Shown here in pieces: positions 57,982-64,000 of a stretch of DNA of 64,000 nt. Below the pieces are notes generated by a model. That model saw only the letters and a list, made by a program, of their open reading frames with translations. It was not told where the DNA came from and did no database searches. Source of the stretch: Cichorium intybus (taxonomy: Eukaryota; Streptophyta; Magnoliopsida; Asterales; Asteraceae); the NCBI GenBank assembly GCA_023525715.1, contig CM042012.1, forward strand, positions 49,240,464 to 49,304,463. Reading direction: 5' to 3'. A program made the position numbers and the translations under genes. Numbering within the stretch: the stretch's first letter is position 1; each line of letters opens with the position of its first letter.

Positions 57982-59615
57982 CCCATTATCAGTTCTGAGT
58001 GTCTTGACAGATTTTCCGGTCCGTTTTCAATCATCGTCTTCCACTCCTTGAACTTCCCAAACACTTCGTCTTTAGTCTTCAGAAAATATATCCAAACCTT
58101 CCTTGAGTAGTCATCAATGAAAGTCACAAAGTATCGATGACCTTTATGAGACTCGACCGGAGAGGGACCCCACAAATCTGAATGAATGTACTCCAGGATT
58201 TCCTTGCTTGTGTGTTTACCCGAACTAAACTTCACCCTGCGTTGCTTGCCTTTGACACAAGCTTCACAAAACTTGAGTTTTCCCGTTAGCTCACCACCAA
58301 ACAACCCTTGTTTACTCAGAATTGACATACCCTTCTCACTCATATGTCCCAACCTTCTATGCCACAACTCTGTCTTATCATTACTACTCTCTAAGGATTG
58401 AGTAACCGCTACTGTTCCCCTAACCGAATTTCCTTCTAAGACAGGAACCCCACTCTTCTGCACCTTTCCTTTCATAACTACTAGAGAGTCCTTGGTGACC
58501 TTCACCCAGTCATCCTCACCAGAGTATTTCAACCCATTCTTTGCTAAAGTAGTAAGAGAAATTAAGTTCTTACGAAGATCCGGAACATACAAGCAATCAA
58601 GCTTTCTGACCATACCATCGTGCATCATAATCTGTACCGTACCGCTTCTTTTGACCTGAGCAACCCAATCATCACCCAACTTCACCGTTCCTTTCAAGTC
58701 TCTAAAAGATTCGAACCAGTCACGATGGAAAGTCATATGATAAGATGCCCCAGTATCCAAGACCCAAGCATCAACAGAACTAGATGTATAAACAGTCAAT
58801 ACATCGCCTATGTCTTCTTCTTCAGAACCATCGTGAACAATAGCCGCACTGCCATTGTTGCTATTTTCTCCCTTCCCCCCTTTCAGCAATGGACAATTTC
58901 TCTTGAAGTGACCCTTCTCCTTGCAGTTATAACACTTGACTTTTGCAGAAACTTTCGATTTCGAACGTGACTTACTCCGATTTCCACCATCTTTCTTATC
59001 CGATGTCCTTCCTCTGCCAACGAACAGACCTGAACCGGATGTCTCCTCATTCCCAGAAACTCTACGTTTGAGTTCCTTGGACAGTAGAGAATCCTTCACA
59101 TCATTCACAGTAATTGTTGTTCTTCCATACAACATAGTATCAACAAAATTCTCATGTGAATTCGGCAGTGAACATAACAAAATAAGGGCTTGATCCTCAT
59201 CATCAATCTTTACTCCTACTCCTTGAAGATCTAGAATAATACGATTGAAAGAATCAAGATGGTCTTTTACTTGGGTACCTTCTGCCATTCGGAAAGTGTA
59301 TAACTGTTGCTTCTGATACAGCCTATTTGTCAAAGAACTATTCTGATACGTATCACAGAGCTTCTTCCAAATACCGACAGCAGTGGGTTGATCAACAACT
59401 TCCCTCAACACCTCATCCGTCAAGCTCAAAAGAATAGCACTATGTGCTTTCCCCTCGATGTCCTTCTTCACAGCATCTGTCGTGTCCTTTGCATATTCTC
59501 CTTCCACTGCAACTGCGCATCCTTGTTGAACCAGAAGAGCCTTCATCTTAACCTTCCACAAAGTGAAATCATTCGAGCCATTGAACTTCTCCAAATCGAA
59601 CTTGTGAGATGACAT
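57982..59615 (-). pseudogene. Copia-1b gag, protease and integrase N-terminal part
   Basis: Starts at 59615 with MSSHKFDLEKFNGSNDFTLW, the usual Copia gag start, about 300 bp from the 5' LTR. Gag (UBN2-like) runs to about 59050. A CX2CX4HX4C zinc knuckle (CYNCKEKGHFKRNC) lies near 58890-58935. The protease active site WVLDTGASYHMT is at about 58730-58770. GAG-pre-integrase (LWHRRLGHMSEKGM) and the integrase start (FIDDYSRKVWIYF) follow. Near 58026 an A run is one base shorter than in Copia-1, and the frame drifts off after IEN. Confidence 0.93.
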
Positions 59616-59918
59616 CTTTAATCAACCGATCCTTGTAGTCTTTGATGAACTAGTAAATCTGAAACTGCTTACTGCTCGTCGTCGCCGCGGTGCGGACTTC
59701 AACAAGGCGCGATGCGGGCTTGAACAGACGACGCGATCCTTCAACAGGCGCGACGCGGTTTTTCAACAGGCGCGATGCGGCGAAGCCGTAAACCTTATAT
59801 CTACTACTGATTTCAAACAACCAGAACTACAACCAGATCTAAAACACGCAGACCTAAAACCACAAATAACCACAGATCTATAACACTACAGATCTGAAAC
59901 CGCGGCTCTGATACCACT
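59616..59918 (-). other. Copia-1b 5' leader with CpG repeats and primer site
   Basis: The primer site TGGTATCAGAGCCGC is at about 59903-59917. At 59690-59785 a unit like CCGCRTCGCGCCTGTTGAA repeats about four times with decay. No upstream frame. Confidence 0.8.
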
Positions 59919-60325
59919 TGTTAGGAAATAGACCTAAATCTATAACCTATTGCCCAGGAATAATAACTAGAATATAAATGCGGAAATTTAAACACAAAGT
60001 AATGACACAGATATTTACGTGGTTCGGTCCAAGATGACCTACGTCCACGGGCAGGAGAGAGTATTCTTTATTCCAGAGCTAAATACAGGTGTTACAGAGC
60101 GTACCTAGATTGCTAGTAAATCAGCCTCTTCTGACTACTGACTTCAGACTTGACAACTGACAACCAACCAAAACTCTAATGACCAGCCTTTATATTTATA
60201 GGCATTACAAGAAACCCTAGCCGTACCCTAGCTGTTCACGGCCCACGCGACGCAGACACTTAATGGGCTGCGGCACGCGTGTTTACAATTCATACGGGTT
60301 TTAATTCCCAATTCACTATTTAACA
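59919..60325 (-). repeat. Copia-1b 5' LTR (407 bp)
   Basis: Starts TGTTAGG and ends TTTAACA on the + strand. It has the CpG block at about 60239-60282, where three CpGs differ from the other LTR by C-to-T or G-to-A changes. Confidence 0.92.
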
Positions 60326-60330
60326 GTTAG

Positions 60331-61294
60331 TATTATAACTATACACTTGAACCGGCCACTTGTCTATTAATATCCTAACCGAAAACATGTCTTTAAAAGA
60401 CAACTAATATATTGCATGCAATTTTCAATGTGAAGAAAATATAATAATTAAATACTATTTTGTGTTAAAGGCCCATTTGTTACACATGACAAAACATGTT
60501 ATACGATATTTACCGATGTGAATGAGACAAAAGTTGAAATTTTTTGTCTCATACAAAAAGTTGGATCAAGGGCTCAATACTAAGATGTAGAGGATTGATG
60601 AGTTCTCTTGAAAAGAATTCACGAATTAAAGCACAACTCGAATTGATGCAAAAGCCTATTTAGGAGAGAACATGGATGATGCATAAATATATCGATTGAA
60701 ATGATCTTGTGTACATATAAACTCATCCAAAACCTGGAATATTACATATTAATTTGAATGGACCTAAAGAAAAATTATTTATCTACTATATTAGACGAAA
60801 AATTACCATCCGACATTAGGAACTTTTGCAGGGTTAAACTTCAAGTGGAATAACATCTTATTGACTTATATGGTATCAAAATGCAAAATGACAAAAAGGA
60901 AATACATACTATTGACTTATTTGTTTTCTTACATATAACAATTTATTTTTATTATTTATATTGATATTTTTTAAAACAAAGTTTATATCAATAGCATTAG
61001 AAATATATTTGATTAACTCTTGTAATTATTTACCTAACATATTTAATTATAATATACAATATATAACCTCAAATACCAACGTGCCTTGTAAAAACAAGTT
61101 GAAAATAAGTGTGTTAGATCATTGAGAATACAAAAAGAATGTGCATACATTTAAACGATTACACAAAACATAAGTAGTTGTTTAAAAAAGTCATGTGTGA
61201 CACAATACAATATACATCTGCATCTACCTAGATCTATTGCAATTATATCTATTGTCACACTCATATATGAATCATTATTCCTATGATGTATAAG
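60331..61294. other. Spacer, no gene recognised
   Basis: AT-rich between Copia-1b and Gypsy-2. No long frame or repeat that I can assign. Confidence 0.5.
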
Positions 61295-61630
61295 TGTAAC
61301 GCCAAGACACGCTTTATTATATAATTATAATAAAAGGGTAAATTGGTCATTTTACCTTGGAAGGGTAAAATGGTCTTTTGGACAGAAAAGTATTTGGTTT
61401 GAAATAATATTTTGAGTTTTGGACTTAAAATGTTATAAAAACTGATTTTTGGTCGTTTTACCGAAAAAGGGTATTTTGGTCATTTGACCAAGTCAACGAC
61501 CAATTATGTAAAAATATTGTTGGTTGTGGCCAAAATGTAAGAAATGGAAGTTTTGTTGTAATAAAACTTGATTATTGTGGTCAAAGTTCAAGAAATGAAA
61601 CTTAGGGACCAAATTTGTAAAAAATTGAGG

Positions 61631-61655
61631 TATAAATAGGAGAGTTGACTCTCCT
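61631..61655 (+). promoter_or_regulatory. Putative Gypsy-2 LTR TATA box with overlapping hairpin
   Basis: TATAAATA runs into AGGAGAGTTGACTCTCCT, identical to Gypsy-1 although the flanks have diverged. Confidence 0.65.
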
Positions 61656-62162
61656 ATTGGGGGCTGTCCATTTTCAGCAACGGGAGAAGGCTTTGAGAGG
61701 CTATTTTCTGCAGGAAATCATGAGGAGAAACAAGAACTTGAATCAATTGTTGGAGAATAATGATTCCAAGCAATTAAGGTTAGTAATTGACTTTTTAAGT
61801 CAAACTCTTGATTGTGTTCTTGTTTTGGTATTTTAGAAACTGAAATTTGTACATTTCAGTTGTGATTATGTGGTTTAATTGGTTTATTACTTCCATTGAG
61901 TCATGCTAGAAAGGACTTAACTCAAGAAAATGGAAGTAGGTTGTTATTAGTGATGAATTTGAAGTTTTGGGGTTGTTAGAACTAAGAACCCTAATTCTTC
62001 ATTTTGATTGATTTGGTTGTTTTGGATGGTTGAAAACCTTGTTAAAGTATAAGGTTTTAGTCCTAGAACAAACCCCAATCGATTAAGGACCTGATTAAGG
62101 ACTTATTGGACCAAAACTGCTTGCTACAGTGCATAAATCGCGGCTGGACAGGAGACACCTGC

Positions 62163-62243
62163 AGGCGATAGGCGCGGTGCGCCCAAAAGCCTGGCGGGGT
62201 GCGCCCAGGCGCAGTGCGCCCATGTCTGGGCGGGGTGCGCCCC
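62163..62243 (+). repeat. CpG-rich 14-bp near-palindrome cluster in Gypsy-2 LTR
   Basis: Four copies of GGCG(C/G)(G/A)GTGCGCCC in 80 bp, about 530 bp downstream of the TATA box. Confidence 0.85.
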
Positions 62244-63787
62244 TCAGGCAGGGACTTTGAAATGCTAACTTTTGCTTGGCTTGTCCGTTTTAGCTCAAAT
62301 TTGGACCATAGGCTCGTTATGGTCTGAAAAGTTTGGGAAAATTTTTAGATTGAGTTTCCGACCCCTCGGGGGCACTGTAGATCGATTCGAATGCCTCGGT
62401 GAATAGTAAAATTCATAAAAAGTTAGTAAACGGAAAGTTTAATAACTAGGCATTATTTATAACGATATTGTATTGAACTCTAGGGTATTAGAGTCAATGT
62501 AGATGATTATTAACCTATTATCATTTGGTATATAAATGGATAAATAGGTATGGGACAAAATGGTTGTGGTGCATGCAAAGGCAAGAAACAACCGAAATTG
62601 AAACGCAGCTAGTATCCAGGTGAGTAATCTCACTAATATCATATGTGATATATGATGATTGTATTGTTACAGGTTGAGACGGCTTCGAGGGACGAAAATG
62701 ACAAGTGTAAAAATATATGTAAAAGACAATACCAGATAAGCCGTGAGTCATTGCGATGACAAGAACGGAGCTGTGAGTCAATACATATATATACACTATG
62801 ATACGACAATACCAGATAAGCCGTGAGTCTGATAAAGACAAGAACGGAGCTGTGAGTCAATGACATGACAATATCAGATAAGCCGTGAGTCTGATAAAGA
62901 CAAGAACGGAGCTGTGAGTCAGTCAATATTAATGGTATGACAAGACCGGAACCAGCCGTGAGTCAATAAAACTTATATAGACAAGACCGGAACCAGCCGT
63001 GAGTCTAGGCAACAGCGGGATTTTCCCGTGAGCCACATATTTTAGGCAACAGCGGGCTAACCCGTGAGCCAAGGCAACAGCGGGCTAACCCGTGAGCCAT
63101 TATTGATCGTGAAAGAAACTGTTAATAGATGGTGCGGCCTTATGGCTATGATTCCGGGTCGTTGAACCCAAGCTGGTGAGGCCTACGGGCTATGATTTAT
63201 ATATTGATATTGTTTTGGTGTAGCTTATATAGCTATGACGCAGGGTGCGGCTTATATAGCCATGATATATGATGCAGTCCATTGTGACTAAGAAACATGG
63301 GACAGAAACGATAGATATGATTATCTGTGCAAATAACTGACGTGTCTTGATAATTACAGGTTATTGTGATTCAGCCGGTAAGGCTACAGATTAGGATGTG
63401 AAATCCTAGAAGATATTGGGTTAGCCAGTAAGGCTAGGAGTTTGGATTCGATATCCAGATAAATACATGATTGTATTTTATACGTGTTATTTGCAGGAAT
63501 AATTACTCACTGAGCTTTGTAGCTCATACCGTTTGTTAATGTCCCTGCAGGTTAGCAGAATACTGATAGGGGACAAGATAGAGTCCGTGACTTCGGAGTG
63601 GGATTCATAGATGCTGTAGTAGCAGCCCGGCTTTAAAGGAGAATTGGTATTTTATACTCTCCTTGATACACTTGTACCCGTTTTTATTAAAATATACCCC
63701 GTTTGTTATAGTTTTATGTAACAAAACCTTTGTTTAAAATGAAAAATTTTCAGGGGTGTTTTGTTTTAAAAGTCGGGTGTTACAAGT

Positions 63788-63800
63788 TGGTATCAGAGCC
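63788..63800 (+). other. Gypsy-2 primer binding site
   Basis: TGGTATCAGAGCC, three bases after the LTR; an exact initiator-Met type site. Confidence 0.92.
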
Positions 63801-64000
63801 GTGGTTTAAGTGAACTAGGTGTCTATAGAATAGATTCCTGGACTTAAACCTTGAGACAGTAGACACGATGTATCGTTAGGTGTATATAAATTGTTATTAT
63901 ATATATATATAACCTAACTATTGCTGACTTCTAACGTATAAGAAGTACGAGCAGCGAGTATTATTGGGAGGAATTTAGGGCGTGCAGCTTAAAGAGGCGA

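Larger units (their letters stand above)
49787..60325 (-). mobile_element. Copia-1b: second TNT1/Tork-like Copia copy, - strand, with nested solo LTR
   Basis: Target duplication GTTAG (49782-49786 and 60326-60330). Two 407-bp LTRs (49787-50193 and 59919-60325) differ at roughly 11 sites; the left one starts TA instead of TG. The primer site TGGTATCAGAGCCGC abuts the right LTR and AAGGTGGAGAT abuts the left one. It carries a full set of gag-pol domains, broken by one frameshift, a 20-bp tandem duplication and a 5.3-kb insertion. It is closely similar to Copia-1. Confidence 0.94.
61295..63784 (+). repeat. Gypsy-2 5' LTR (2490 bp)
   Basis: Starts TGTAACGCC and ends GTGTTACA. It has the TATA box and hairpin (61631-61655), CpG cluster (62163-62243), a longer GTGAGYC stem-loop array (about 62724-63106), the GGTGCRGCY array (63129-63275) and single hairpins (63392-63408, 63511-63526). 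Confidence 0.9.
61295..64000 (+). mobile_element. Gypsy-2: chromovirus-like element, truncated by window end
   Basis: The 5' LTR (61295-63784) is followed by the primer site TGGTATCAGAGCC (63788-63800) and leader sequence matching Gypsy-1 from 6184 onward (GTGGTTTAAGTGAACTAGGT). Same superfamily as Gypsy-1, with clear divergence in the LTR. The rest lies beyond the window. Confidence 0.88.

Noticed and set aside
62724..63106. CRISPR array
   Set aside because: Regular repeats, but they are variable units inside a plant LTR, with no uniform repeat, unique spacers or cas genes.

Overview
This is a window of nuclear DNA from a flowering plant, most likely a eudicot. The evidence is the transposon families (Copia, chromovirus-type and Athila-type Gypsy, Harbinger, hAT, a tRNA-derived SINE, an L1-type LINE), the tRNA-iMet and tRNA-Asp primer sites, AT-rich spacers, and a plant-specific BAHD acyltransferase gene. 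I cannot name the genus. No tRNA or rRNA gene, CRISPR array or bacterial operon was seen. The BAHD gene (38306-39772) is the only convincing host gene; nearly everything else is mobile DNA stacked in nests.

Layout: (1) 1-21564: a TNT1/Tork-like Copia element on the + strand (Copia-1, 5' end outside the window). It is broken by three insertions with 5-bp target duplications: an internally deleted LARD-like element (to 2130), a decayed chromovirus-like Gypsy element with 2.45-kb LTRs (3717-12346), and a 7.4-kb non-coding LARD on the - strand (LARD-2, 12830-20210). (2) 21565-22900: spacer with an L1-type LINE relic. (3) 22905-29414: an Athila/Tat-type non-autonomous element (- strand) that encodes two proteins but no polymerase. 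(4) about 29858-36681: an old Copia relic carrying a solo LTR (34373-36100). (5) 36799-37978: a long inverted-repeat element with a (TA)n tract at its centre. (6) 38306-39772: the BAHD gene. (7) 40571-45017: three DNA transposons one inside another (Harbinger > hAT > Harbinger with an intact transposase). (8) 45055-47752: another Copia relic. (9) 48965-49231: a SINE. (10) 49787-60325: a second copy of the first Copia family (Copia-1b, - strand), holding a solo Gypsy LTR (52388-57681) that itself holds a 2.7-kb TRIM/LARD-like element (54890-57558). (11) 61295-64000: the 5' LTR and start of a second chromovirus-like Gypsy copy.

The most unusual signal is nucleic-acid structure rather than protein. 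The non-coding interior of LARD-2 holds four long stem-loops that share a near-invariant loop while both sides of their stems change together, set among many shorter perfect hairpins. The Gypsy LTRs carry arrays of small stem-loops, also with paired changes, and a hairpin starting at the TATA box that keeps its pairing but not its sequence between two families. Most LTR families here also carry a short cluster of CpG-rich palindromes, in several cases just upstream of the TATA box.

LTR boundaries were set by TG...CA ends, target duplications, primer sites and polypurine tracts read by eye. Divergence figures are rough counts, not alignments.
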